64,000 bases of DNA from Clavelina lepadiformis (taxonomy: Eukaryota > Chordata > Ascidiacea > Aplousobranchia > Clavelinidae). This document shows positions 1 to 10,840 of the stretch, one piece after another (within the stretch, counting starts at the first letter, position 1; each line of letters starts with the position of its first letter). The notes below the pieces were generated by a model. The model was given only the letters and a program-made list of their open reading frames with translations, was not told the origin of the DNA and made no database searches. The translations under genes were made by a program, and so were the position numbers. The stretch lies in contig NC_135245.1 in the NCBI RefSeq assembly GCF_947623445.1, positions 4,037,501 to 4,101,500 on the forward strand, given 5' to 3'.

Positions 1-2950
1 TTGAAACAGGTGAGCTTATTAAAACACGTTCTGGCACACGCCGATCCAAAAAAACGTATTTTCTATATCAGTAAGTTTATGTAGAAGTGCTTCAATCAGT
101 GCATAAAGTCTTTAATGAATTTTTTCTATAGTAAGAAGTTAATCCAACAAAACGTCTAACGTGTTTGAAGGACAGCGGAATTGGTCACTCCGTTACAACG
201 CGAGCCTTGTCTGGATCGCATTTTATGCCACATTGGGTCACCACGTGATCAAAAATTGTGAACTTTGATGTAAAACAACGTACATTTCGTACATTTCTCC
301 GGTGTTAAACAACGTACATTTCGTAGGCTTACGAGTGAAGCGCGTAACTTTAAACCGCTCCAGAATTGATTCAGCCTATCCAGGTGTTCTTCAAACGTAC
401 AACCATATACAATTATGTCATCAAGATAAGTTAGGACGTCGTTCCCCTCCACGCCATTATTGGCATAAGGCGCTGAAAACTGGTAGTAGAGTTATTCAAC
501 CCCTTAGGCCAAGACTTCTCAAACTTTTTGGTTCTGCGACCTCATTATAGAAACGAAATTTCTATGCGACCACTTGAGGGGTAGCCTACATGTTAAAGAT
601 ATTAAAACAATAAACGCCCAATTACAAATTTCAAGTGGTATTTTGTCTCTAGCAAAATCATACAAGTGCACACAATCCACCAAAGTACAGTGACTGTAGC
701 CTGCAGCAATAAAAGAATCTCGTGATGGAAACAGTAAAGCGAATAAAGAATTAACAAAAAACAATCCAATTTATGAAAATTTAATTTGTTTCACGACCCC
801 AAAATAACATTTTGTGACCCCAAACGAGGTCGCGACCCACATTTTGAGAAGCTCTGCCGTAAGCAATAAATTGTATTCGAAACGACCGACATGGCTTGTG
901 AAGGCCGTAACCTTGCGCGATGGGTCTTATTCATTGGTATCCGCCAATACTCTTGACTTCAAGCAGAAAAATATTTACAACCCGCCAACTCGTCGATACT
1001 ATCGTTAATGCTACAGTTCAGGAAACTATTTTTCTTGGCTTTTTTTATTTACCTGGCGGTAGTCGACACAAAATCGCGTCACACCTGCTTTCTACTTCAC
1101 CAACACAATTGGACTGGACCAAAGCGACTTCAAGGTGGTTGTTAGGTCTTCTTTGTGCATGTCTTTGATAATATCTTCCACATGTATTTTCTGCTGAAAT
1201 CCCGTCCGCCCTGCGTCTGTATCGTTGGATTGGCGCCCTGTATCTATAACATGATGAATGCAGTGCAGCCAGGATTGTTTTTCCAAAACTGAAAGCGCAC
1301 TTTGGTGTTTTTATTTAAAACTGCTAAAATGTGTTGCTAAAATGTAAAACTGCTTGTGTTTGCTTGCTATACAGCCCCTCGTTGAACTTGACGTCACCTT
1401 GTATCTTATGTGCCAGTGTTTAGGATTATTTTGCAGAGCCTTCGCGGTTGCAGTAGGTTAAACTGTTCCCTGCGTAAACACATCCGTAATCTATATAACT
1501 GCAGTACTTTGGAATAAGATTCTCAATTCGCTGTCTTCACTAAAGTATGTCAGCAACAATGGAACACGTGCATCCAACGAAGTCACAATGCAACTAGCCG
1601 TTAAAATTCCATACTTAACCCAAAATTCAGATTTCCGCTCTAAATAGGCTGAAAAGATAAAAGATATTTTCTATGGACGTCGTTGTTGAGTTTAACCCCG
1701 CTGATCTCGGAAGAAGCCAGAACGATCGCTGTCACAAAGATCTCGTTTTGTTTCGGGACGAGCGGCCATTTTAGCAAAGGAACTTCTGCAATGGACATGC
1801 TCATAAAAGTATTCCACAATGCTCAATGATAAAACTGTAGAAGATCAGGGCCGATTATTAGATCAAGCACTATATTGGAACAAACAAAATGATCAACATT
1901 AAAGGTTAAAGACACAAGTGTGAACGAGACTTTACCTTTACCCTCAATGACGAAGTCGCTGCCTCCGGCTAAAACAAAATGCGTTTCTACCGCTGATGCT
2001 GACATACGTGCTTTTTCAACAGAGTTCAAACCATCCCAAAGCGATTTCTTGATGAGGAATACGCTGGCACCAGTATCTACCAAGGCACATATTACTTTAT
2101 CTCGGAAAATTACGTCACAAAACGGTGCAAATCTGCACTCGCGTTCTGTCATGCAATAACTACATTTTCAGTTATCGAAGAAATTTTTGTCGAACCGTCC
2201 GCTGGTTTGGGTTCCCGTCGGACATCGTAACTGCAGTAAACAGACGAATCAGGATTGTGGTTACAACATCGCGGACACCCCTTAACAAGATGCTTTACCG
2301 AACCGCATCCAAAACATTTATGACGGCGCCGGACGGTGTTGGTATAGATAGGCACCGACCATCATCTTTATCCGAAAAAACGTTAAACATTAGTTGCATC
2401 AATCTGTTCGTTGACTTATCTCAACTTTTAGTTCTGAAATTGTTTCATTGTGGCGTTCTTTATACTCTTTCATCCCTCGCTCTTTACTTTACTTTGCATA
2501 AAACAGCAGAAACGTCACGGGATGAGGGCAGCACTGAACAAGTTTGAGTCGACTCCACCTTCACTGAACCATTAGTGTTAGCGCTGAAAACTCTGTCGGC
2601 TGTGGCCATAAAATCACGTTCATACCTGAGCGTTGCTGGTATGCTGGAGGCCAATCGCCGGTCTCTCCAACGCTTGATCAGTCACAAGTGCTGTACTTCG
2701 TTCCTCAGGCGGATGTCGTCGTCTTAATGGTAACATTTATTACCGAGCGCTTTCACTGCATAAAAAATTCCGGCGAATCTTCTTGTAGCTGTTCGACACG
2801 CTGGACCAATTCTATGCGCAGCTTGTGTCAAATTTTGCGCTGTTGCTGGCTTTGGTGGCCCTTTCGACTAAGGTTTAAAACGAAATCTCGTAGATATATT
2901 TATCCTCGCTTCGAATCTTCAACTTCAAATCGTGATTGATGGCATTCCAG
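1..2950 (-). mobile_element. Decayed Gypsy-type LTR retroelement, copy A (gag-pol remnant)
   Basis: Reading the minus strand from high to low coordinates gives a CCHC zinc knuckle (2149-2355, C-x2-C-x4-H-x4-C), an aspartic protease (1823-2152, with ALVDTGAS), the start of reverse transcriptase (1092-1286, SSPIVLVK), the RT catalytic box (249-452, YLDDIIVYG), and the start of the RNase H region at the window edge. This zinc knuckle, PR, RT, RNase H order is that of the Ty3/Gypsy class. The frames are broken by stops and by a hAT insertion, so it is a dead copy. I could not identify LTRs. Confidence 0.85.
510..856. mobile_element. hAT-type MITE inserted in retroelement copy A
   Basis: A 347-bp segment begins caagacttctcaaac and ends with the inverse of cagagcttctcaaaa, with GGTTCTGCGACC and GGTCGCGACCC just inside, as in non-autonomous hAT elements. 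The flanks ccttaggc (502-509) and ccgtaagc (857-864) are an imperfect 8-bp target duplication. The sibling retroelement at 23620 has an uninterrupted ccgttagc at this point, which is the empty site. It has no coding capacity. Confidence 0.8.
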
Positions 2951-3299
2951 AACAAATGCCTTTTAACATCTTCGGAAGCATGAACAATAACCCAATAAGA
3001 TTTAAAAACCTACAAAACTTGACCAGATCATCACCTGGATTGAAGCAAGGCGATGTCATGAATAAGTCAGAGACCATTTCACATCAGCAAAGCTGGTAAT
3101 CCTTGAAATGGTGATTAATCCTGGAGCGCTCGCCAATTTTTTACAGAATTTGTCTGCCAGATACTTTCTTACAGCTTACACGGTCAACTACAAACTAAGC
3201 GAGCAGATTAAAAGCGGCTTGAAATTGGATTATAATGTACAACTGGTCGATTAAACAATGTAAGAAGAGTCACTAACGTACTTGTACAGTAAAAGCGAT

Positions 3300-4380
3300 G
3301 ATTGACGAAGGTTCTCACTCTTTGCCCGTACGTCTGGAATGCCTTCTCGAACAATGATCTGCATCAAAAGAAAACCCAATTACACAACAATGCCAGCAGG
3401 CCACCAATCAGGAAAAGACGCCTATAGCAGTTATGTGGACAATTGTATCGAAGCGTTAAGCGGCAAATTAAATAAAAATCCACAAAATAACGATAACGTG
3501 CATAAAGGAAATCTGTGTACGAAAAAAACGTAAAAATACCAGAAACAACCAAAATTTGAGAGAAAGAAAACACAGAAAATAAAAACAAATACAATATTTT
3601 GCCACAACTGTACCAGGCAATCGCTTTAGTTTTGCTGTTGCAATGAAATATGTTGCTTTTACGGCAAGTAATGAAGACTTTCTCTGTAATTAACTCGTGA
3701 CCCGCCGTTAAAATCGCCTGTAGCAGAAGTGAGCAACCGTTTGAGCATGACGACCGACTCAAAAGCAAACTGATGGTTTGCAATCGACATATGGATCGCT
3801 AAACACATCTTTTTCATGCGGTAATCATACATCTGTGAGTTGTTAAGTCAGTGGTTTGGTCACAAACCGTTTTCGAACAGCGGTGTCTAAAAACGCCAAA
3901 TTATTACAATTCGACACTGGACAAATTATAACTTTCCTCGATTTTCGCTTAACTACAGAAGCGCTACGCCAAGGGCCAAAAATTATCCAACACCCTTTCT
4001 CTTAACCCACTATCTTGAGAGAAGATGGAAAAAGTGGGCGTGCTGCACCTACACTAAATAATGTTTGACCATAATGGTTGAACAAATTTTGATTAGTTCA
4101 ATTAAAAATAGAATTCATTAATTTTGATGATTAAAACATATTTAACAAGACAAAATATTTTTTGTACTTTGCAATCGATAAATCGGACGTTTACAAACAT
4201 ACTAACCTACTGAAAATCCAGAACCAACAAACAAGCCTTGTTACTGCACGTTAGCATTGACATCACACAAATGAATTATGATGTCTATGGCCAGTGCAAA
4301 TATTTCCAGTGTGAGCTAGCAGCGAAAGCAGGTAAAGTAAATCTAATGTCCAAGTTATGATGATTGCAGTTATTATTTAA
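3300..4380 (+). other. Conserved plus-strand ORF block, decayed copy (unknown function)
   Basis: This block is shared with 14340-15450 and 62390-63510. It contains an open frame at 3339-3533 (64 codons, with NYTTMPAG and DAYSSYVDN) whose counterparts are at 14440-14630 and 62398-62670. A second short frame, intact in the other two copies (74 codons ending LKSRWATV), is broken here. A third short motif (MNYDVYGQCKY) near 4271-4360 is also shared. I recognise no domain. It could be the untranslated leader or 5' region of the retroelement read on its opposite strand, or a captured gene. No function is assigned. Confidence 0.4.
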
Positions 4381-4893
4381 AAACTTTGTAAAAATATTAT
4401 CTAGTAATGGTTGTGTCATTTACGATGTACATAATGCAGTACACATACGCTAAATGTGACCCAATAAAATCTTTAAAATGATAATAAAAATTACTTTGTA
4501 GAAACTAATGGTGGGAGCAAAGTAGCCTACTGTAACGATGAGAGCACTTCGCCGTAGACATGACTTCAAGGAAAGCCAACGATCGACAATTTGCAAAATG
4601 TGGGCTTTAAAAATTGACTCAGAAATTTAAATCAGCGTAGGTGCATGCAGTGACGTACAGTTTACGTTGTGGCGGAAGTTGCGTCCACACTACCACATAC
4701 ACATCTAAAATTGGAATTTTATTGACGTGTTTTCTCATTGGTTTGTTTGCGTGTCAAGGTCACTGACCATGTTGACCGGTTAATTTATTTTACTCATGTC
4801 ACTGACAGGCGCACAGCATTTTGTTTCGAGCGTGAAATAACAAGTTAAATACGGTACAGATTGGTTTATGCAGCATTAGTTAAAACTCTAGTT

Positions 4894-4980
4894 AAGGTAC
4901 GGTCTAGAGTCTAGACCGTACCTTGGATGGTCGACCTTTGGATGGTCCTTTGTCTAGACTCTAGACAAAGGACCATCCAA
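4894..4980. repeat. Two adjacent perfect palindromes
   Basis: Positions 4894-4908 (aaggtacggtctaga) are the exact inverse of 4910-4924, with one base between. Positions 4938-4958 are the exact inverse of 4960-4980, also with one base between. Both have TCTAGA at the centre, and the direct repeat ttggatggtc links the two. Such near spacer-free inverted repeats can extrude as cruciforms. In unit B only one arm survives (15841-15858), next to a hAT remnant. Confidence 0.9.
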
Positions 4981-6349
4981 ACAAACAACCACTGCTGCAA
5001 TGTCAAATGTGAAACTTTGCAGGTTTTTATTTTGCAGCTGGGTTAAGGTAGTTCATGAGCATTGTATCGAAATACTTGAAATTTTTCATGAAATAATTTA
5101 GGTTTAATTCCAAGATTTTGAGTTACGCAAATGTGCTTGCCCTTATTTAATTTGTCAATATTCAAGAAATAATTTCCTTTATTAAGCATTTCTGCTACTA
5201 CATGGCGCCAATGTTACCTCAATTTAAGTTTATAAATGCGTTTATGGTTTGTACTTGGCAGTAAGCTTTCTGGGAAACTTTATGGAAAAGACAACTTTTA
5301 ATTCAAAACAAACTTGTTGACCACATTTAAAATAGCAACGTCGGGCAAACAGTTTCCACCTTTCTATGTAATTTGAACTTTATTGTTTTGTTGAAATTTA
5401 TTTTGTCTCCAGTTTTTGTCTTAAGAAGTGCACCAACTTTGAAAAGTTTTCAGAACTGTCGATATGCTAGCAAGCTGTTTTGTGACTGATTTCCCATACA
5501 CGTTAGACGTATAAATATTCCCATATTTATTACATTTTGGTGTTATTGACATTTCACAATTTTTTAATTTCCGACAAAAATTATTACCAAAACACACAGT
5601 TTGTGTTTGTTCATTTGTGTAGATGAAACTACTTTGAACAGTGAAATTCGAACTTTAAAAAGCAGCCATCATGACACAAATCTTTGCAAAATAGAATTTT
5701 CTCCAATGTTTATTTCGCAAATACAATTTGTATTTGTAAAATAAGAATGTAATATTGTATAAATAAACCGTCATTACATCGCTGCTACAGAATATAGGCA
5801 ATAAGTGACGCAAACACAAAACATGCAAAAACGATTATAACATAACCCACTGCCTACTGCGTGTAAATCAGTATTTCATTAACGTGTGATGACTTTCGTC
5901 AGCATTCCTGTTTGGCTTATATGGTGACAGAGGATCTCAGGGTTTCGAACTTTGCATAGTTTGCAGTATAACTTTAACACCAAGTACTTAAAATTTCCCA
6001 CGTGAAAAGATTTGGTTCCACGATTTCAGATTTCAACGATGTTGTTGGTCAGGCCAGAAACAAATATTTCCAACATACAACTTCCTTCGTGACGTATTTC
6101 TTTCAACTACTGGCGTCATTGTCAACCACCTTGTGTTTTCGAGTAAATTGTTTTTAGCAATGTTTTGGAAAAACTGAACAAAAATAGTTAAATACCAGAG
6201 ACAACGTTTTGATAAAACATTTTGAATTTAAAATGACTTATTCGTGTTAAAATTTGGTAAATTTACACTTGAAAAACTTGATCAGTTTTTACAACAATGT
6301 TCTGCATGTTCTGCAATATTGCATGAACCTTAGAGCGGTACTTGACAAA
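4981..6349. other. Intergenic sequence upstream of gene copy 1
   Basis: I see no coding sequence here. It aligns closely with 15855-17204 upstream of gene copy 2. Part of it (about 5985-6190) aligns more distantly with 48405-48620 upstream of gene copy 5, so it is old flanking sequence carried along with the genes. Confidence 0.6.
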
Positions 6350-6902
6350 ACATTTGAACTGACTACACCACGTGGGCTAAAAACCCTATTGTGATAAGAT
6401 TTTATTATAGTTTATCTGTGATTTCTTTTTGTAAGCTTTGCGGCTCACGGAATGAGTGCTGGATAGGAAAGAAAAACGAAAAGAAAAAATTGAAAAGAAA
6501 AAATGAAAAAGAAAAAAGAAAAAGGATTTGTGCGTTGTGAGAAAAAGGATTTCCACAATTTTCAGTTCTTGCATGCTTGTGGTGTAAATTGGTTTTGTGA
6601 GCGCTTTGAAGCACATAAAGACAACGTAGCATACTTCAGCAATGCAGGTTTAAAGCGAAGATTGATGGAGGTGCTGCAAGGTTAGAGTATGAGGTTTTTA
6701 AATTATGACAAGGATTTTACCTTTAGTTGCACAAAATATACAAAATAATGTATTCATCACCGAAGGGGACCTTAAATACAGCAGCTTCATAACTATTGTA
6801 CGTAGAAAATGTTTTCAGCAAATAAGTTGAGAAACCAAACCGACTGACTATAAGATTTTAGTCTCAGATTTGAAGCATTAAGAGTTTGTTGCAAAATTTA
6901 AA
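6350..6902 (+). promoter_or_regulatory. Conserved upstream block with CACGTG and leader splice acceptor, copy 1
   Basis: This segment is conserved upstream of all three intact genes. It contains CACGTGGG (6369-6374 is the CACGTG core), a purine-rich stretch, and a pyrimidine-AG splice acceptor (gtctcag, AG at 6866-6867) exactly 35 bases before the ATG. The acceptor at the same distance in copies 2 and 5 suggests either a 5' UTR intron or an SL trans-splicing site, which is known in Ciona. No TATA box stands out. Function is inferred from conservation alone. Confidence 0.4.
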
Positions 6903-9900
6903 ATGATTTCTCCACGTAATTTGTGGATATTGCTGATGACGTGTTCCTCGTGGAAAGGAGTGATGAGCTTGGATAGAGAAGCGTGTGTGCCAATACGATT
7001 ATCACCGAACCAGCAGGACACGTTACCAGATGTGGAAACGTTAAGAATTCAAAGAGGATTACCTGGAAAAGCTGGAGGAATTGGGCCAGTTGGATCCCAG
7101 GGAGCTCAAGGACCCAGGGGATTTCCCGGCACTTGTGCTTGTGATCCGAGCGAAATTGCTCAAATACATGGTAAGTTCGAAAAATTGAATTTCATATTTA
7201 TTAAACAATAACTGAAGTATTTAAACCGAATAACTTCAACTGCACGGTTATATTGATGACAGCCCAAGAAATAACCTTGTTTGTGATAAATTAGTGTCTA
7301 TATGTTAATCGAATGGAAAATCGTCATTTCTTGTTATGGGAAATGCAAATGTTTGTAGTCTTCGGATTTTGACTCGTTCAAACTATATAAGATCATGTTT
7401 AAAATCTTTTCAAACCACTTTCAAAAATAAAAAAAACTATATAAAAGGACTTGTGTTTTATCTTCTTAGTTTTCCTGGGAAATATAACCGCAAAGCTCGA
7501 AAGTTTGATTGCATTGCATCATTACGCTCTAAAAGGTTGGTCGTACTTTAAATATAATATTTTATAAAAATATATTATTACTGTCGTAAGTTTCTTTTAC
7601 ATTTCTTTTAGACATATTATTATAGCTAAGAGACAAGAGTAGTTTTTAAGGGTTGGAATTTATTCGTATCCTATAACCACACTTTATAGTCTTTCCAATT
7701 TATTCATTAAACGTCGCCTTTTTGTTTTAACGCTTAAAGAGCTGATTAAGTGTTCACATACTCTTTGAAATTTGAAACAATTTAAAAGAAAATTATCTAT
7801 ATTCCTCACTGTATTATGGTTTATTTCCTGCCATGATATCATTTGTGGCTTTTTATCGTTTTTATTACCAAATTAAAATATATAATGGAAATATATTTAG
7901 TCGATCAATGCGACCACATGCCATGTAAAAATGGAGGAACTTGTATCAACGATGGCAACTCGTATATATGCAACTGCACTGATGGATATGAGGGACATGA
8001 CTGCTCCATAAGTAAATAGTTTTCGCAATAAAAACATAAACAAGTTTATTTGAATTGACTTTAGTGATACTTTTCGTGACGACGCATTGATGATAAAAAT
8101 TGTTTACAAATTATTTGTATAGCTCGGTTTATAAAAAATTGCATTATTTTGTGCAGGAATCCAGTGCGTGGTGCCGTCGGCGCCCAACAACGGAACGATC
8201 TCTCGAGAAAGTGGTCAACTGGTTCCTTATAAGGAAAACATTACATACAGATGCAACGATAGACACGTGGTGGCGTATGAAGTGAATAATTTTCTAGTTG
8301 CAACTTGTCAGGAAACTAAACAATGGACAAAAGATACTCCAGTGTGCGTGGGTAGGTCTTTTAACTGACTTTAAATATATTTTTTTATAAACAGCAAGTC
8401 TAAATTTTGCATCTGTTTTTATCAAACTTGTTAAAATTTTCAGTTGATGATTGTAATCCCGACTCATGCTCTGGAAGAGGAACTTGTATCAATCAAATCG
8501 GCCGAACAATTTGTGAATGTGATGAAGGATACGAAGGAAGCGATTGTTCAGTTCAAAGTGAACTTTCTTAAATCAAACTCGACGATTATTGCAATAAATT
8601 CAAAGAAAATTGTGATTATGACGTAATACTTAGCTCAGCATTCAACTCCAAGCACTCGTAATAGAAAGTGTTTGTAGATAATCCGTGTGATCTATCTCCC
8701 TGCGGTCAAAGAGGAGTTTGCGTGTTGGAAGAAGATATGAACTACACCTGCCGATGTCTCACTGGACATCATGGAAAGAACTGCGAGACAATTATCGGTT
8801 TGTAAATTTCCTTCAAATAAATAAAAACCGAGATATGGGTTCGGTGATTTCCGTTTCAAAAAAATTCAAACTTAAGATTTTTTATTATGCGCTAGTCGGA
8901 TATGCTTTTTCAAAATTATTTAGTCAGAACTATTATGTTTAAATTGATTTTTACAACCATTTAGATTATAACTTTATTTAACTCATGTTTAACTCATTTT
9001 TGTAATTTCAGCAAGTGATTGTGTACGCGCTGTTGGTATGGAGGACGGCAGGGTAGGAAATAACGATATTACCGCCTCACGGTCACATAGCAGTTACACA
9101 CCGCATAAAGCCCGATTGAGACAAACTGGAGGTTGGCTGTCACCATATCCACGTAAATGAGCAACTAGATGAAGTTTTCATTGTGATTTGACAAACTGCC
9201 GCAGTTGCCAAATGTTGTTTTAATAATTTTGAATATTTTTTTTCCGAACACAGAAATATATTAAATATTGTTCGAAAATTTTGCTTTGACATTGATACAT
9301 TTTATACGTTTTTATTAGAAATATTTTACTTTAATTCGAAATATATACGAGGAGAATGATTTGTCCACATTTTTTTATAGTTTTCTTACTTGTTTGTTAG
9401 CTCAGCGCGGTGAATGGCTTCAAGTGGATTTAAAATCATCTACCACTGTCGTCGCTGTTGCAACTCAAGGTTTTGTTGGACATTGGACAACAAGTTACAA
9501 AATAGCGCATGGCTTCACCGAGAACGATTTGCAGATTATACAAAACAATCAAGGACAAGATTTGGTAAGTTCATTCTTGTGGTTGCTAAATGATTGTTTC
9601 AGAGAGTTGACCGCAACAAAAACTAAATTACGTAACCACACACGCATAACTAAGTTAACTGTTAGTGTTCATGAAATGTTAAGCGAATTGAACAGAAGCA
9701 ATCCAGGGTTTCTAAATCGTGTATTGAAACTATGGTAGCGATTTTAACCATTATTGTTTTTAGTATTATATAAGCATTCTAGGTTGATGTTTTGCAAACT
9801 TTTGAGCTTATTAATTTTATCCAGTTAAATTTTTGAAATTATTAGACAGCATTTACCTGCAGGTTTTTCAAGGTAACCGGGACTACAATAACGTCGTTAG

Positions 9901-10012
9901 AAACAATTTTCCGGCTCCAGTGACCGCGAGATTATTCCGACTCCTTGTACAAACATGGTATGGCCCTAATGGCTATCGCGCAGCCCTTCGTGTAGAATAC
10001 TATACCTGTTAA
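6903..10012 (+). CDS. Secreted collagen-EGF-sushi-EGF-EGF-discoidin protein, copy 1
   Basis: Nine exons: 6903-7170, 7470-7535, 7901-8011, 8157-8351, 8444-8557, 8678-8797, 9012-9152, 9401-9564 and 9863-10012. They join in frame to 442 residues with GT/AG junctions throughout. Order: hydrophobic signal peptide (about 1-22), collagen repeats GLPGKAGGIGPVG to GFPG (52-76, eight G-x-y), CACD hinge, 22-residue neck (90-111), EGF (112-148), sushi/CCP with four Cys and one Trp (149-213), EGF (214-251), EGF (252-291) and F5/8C discoidin (about 295-442, starting VGMEDGRV, ending LRVEYYTC). Introns 1-7 are phase 1 and intron 8 is phase 0, so domains sit on symmetric exons. The collagen and neck suggest trimerisation and the discoidin domain suggests binding of glycans or lipids, so a secreted lectin-like recognition role is inferred. 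The ATG matches the start in copies 2 and 5. No inactivating change is seen. Confidence 0.85.
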
Positions 10013-10840
10013 CGGTTAAGAATTTCTGCAAAACTTTTCAATGTATATTTGTCATCTGCTATTGAACTTTTCCTCTATATACCGTGTAAATTTGTTTACA
10101 ATCTTATAATTCATATTATTCACCAGCAAAATTTTTAGTGCACGGAACAATTAACATACAAATAATAAACATGCTAACTCTTAATATTGTGTTATGTGAG
10201 CATGCATTGCAAACGTTCGATTGAAGTGGTTGTGAGTATATAGCTGCATATGTCCAGGACAATATTAAGGGAGTTGAGTTGTTTTGTAACTTCAGAATTT
10301 GTGACAAAGTTATCAGGGATTAGTCCACGCGGCTAAAGCGTAAACAAATTGACAAATACTTAAATGACATAAAATTGGGAAAACGCAGCAATCTAAAAAT
10401 TAACATGTTATGAGCAACCTCGTTTGCACCTCCGTTTTGTATTGCCGTAAATGGTACCCGGCAGAATGTTAGAAAAATTAAGCTCAAGAAATTATTTGTA
10501 TCAAATTTCCTCCTGCGTGTGCGCATAGACCTTACTGCAGCGGTGGCTTTAGGTTTGGTTGGAAAGACAAAATTTTTTTCTGAAGATTTTAGAACGTTGC
10601 AAACATATTGCGACAAAATATTTCCATGTTTAACCAGTTAAGCTAAATAATACCTCGTATATTTTCGAATTCAATTACTACAAACATAGAAAAAATATTT
10701 CGTAATTTCTCACATTCCGTAAATTAGTATCGCCTTACTCGGTTTCCTCCTTCCGTAAATTAGTGTTGTTTTGGTCTTGGCATAATTCTTTAAATCACGT
10801 GACTGTTTAAGCATTATTAAAAAGTTTGTTACCAAGCAAA
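10013..10840. other. 3' flank of gene copy 1
   Basis: I see no gene. The sequence just after the stop aligns with the 3' flanks of copies 2 (20903-21650) and 5 (53903-54350), including the motif ctattgaacttttcctctatataccg. The last part leads into retroelement copy B. Confidence 0.6.

Larger units (their letters stand above)
1..10700. repeat. Segmental duplication unit A (Gypsy remnant plus discoidin gene copy 1)
   Basis: The order of sequence here (retroelement pol remnant, hAT MITE, protease, conserved plus-strand ORF block, long upstream region, nine-exon gene, about 0.7 kb of 3' flank) recurs from 11042 to about 21660. The first bases (ttgaaacaggtgagcttatt) reappear exactly at 11042. Upstream, coding and downstream segments all align by eye with small indels, so the unit duplicated as a block of roughly 11 kb. 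Exact borders cannot be set because the left border lies at or beyond the window start. Confidence 0.85.

Noticed and set aside
6386..6632. Minus-strand ORFs rich in F and S upstream of copy 1 (also 17235-17438 and 50329-50565)
   Set aside because: They are antisense readings of a purine-rich tract in the conserved upstream block and have no other support.
8444..8626. Plus-strand ORFs such as 8444-8626, 19298-19480 and 52319-52501 (MMIVIPTHALEEE)
   Set aside because: These are a wrong-frame reading of EGF exon 5; the correct frame gives DDCNPDSCSGRGTC with proper splice phases.
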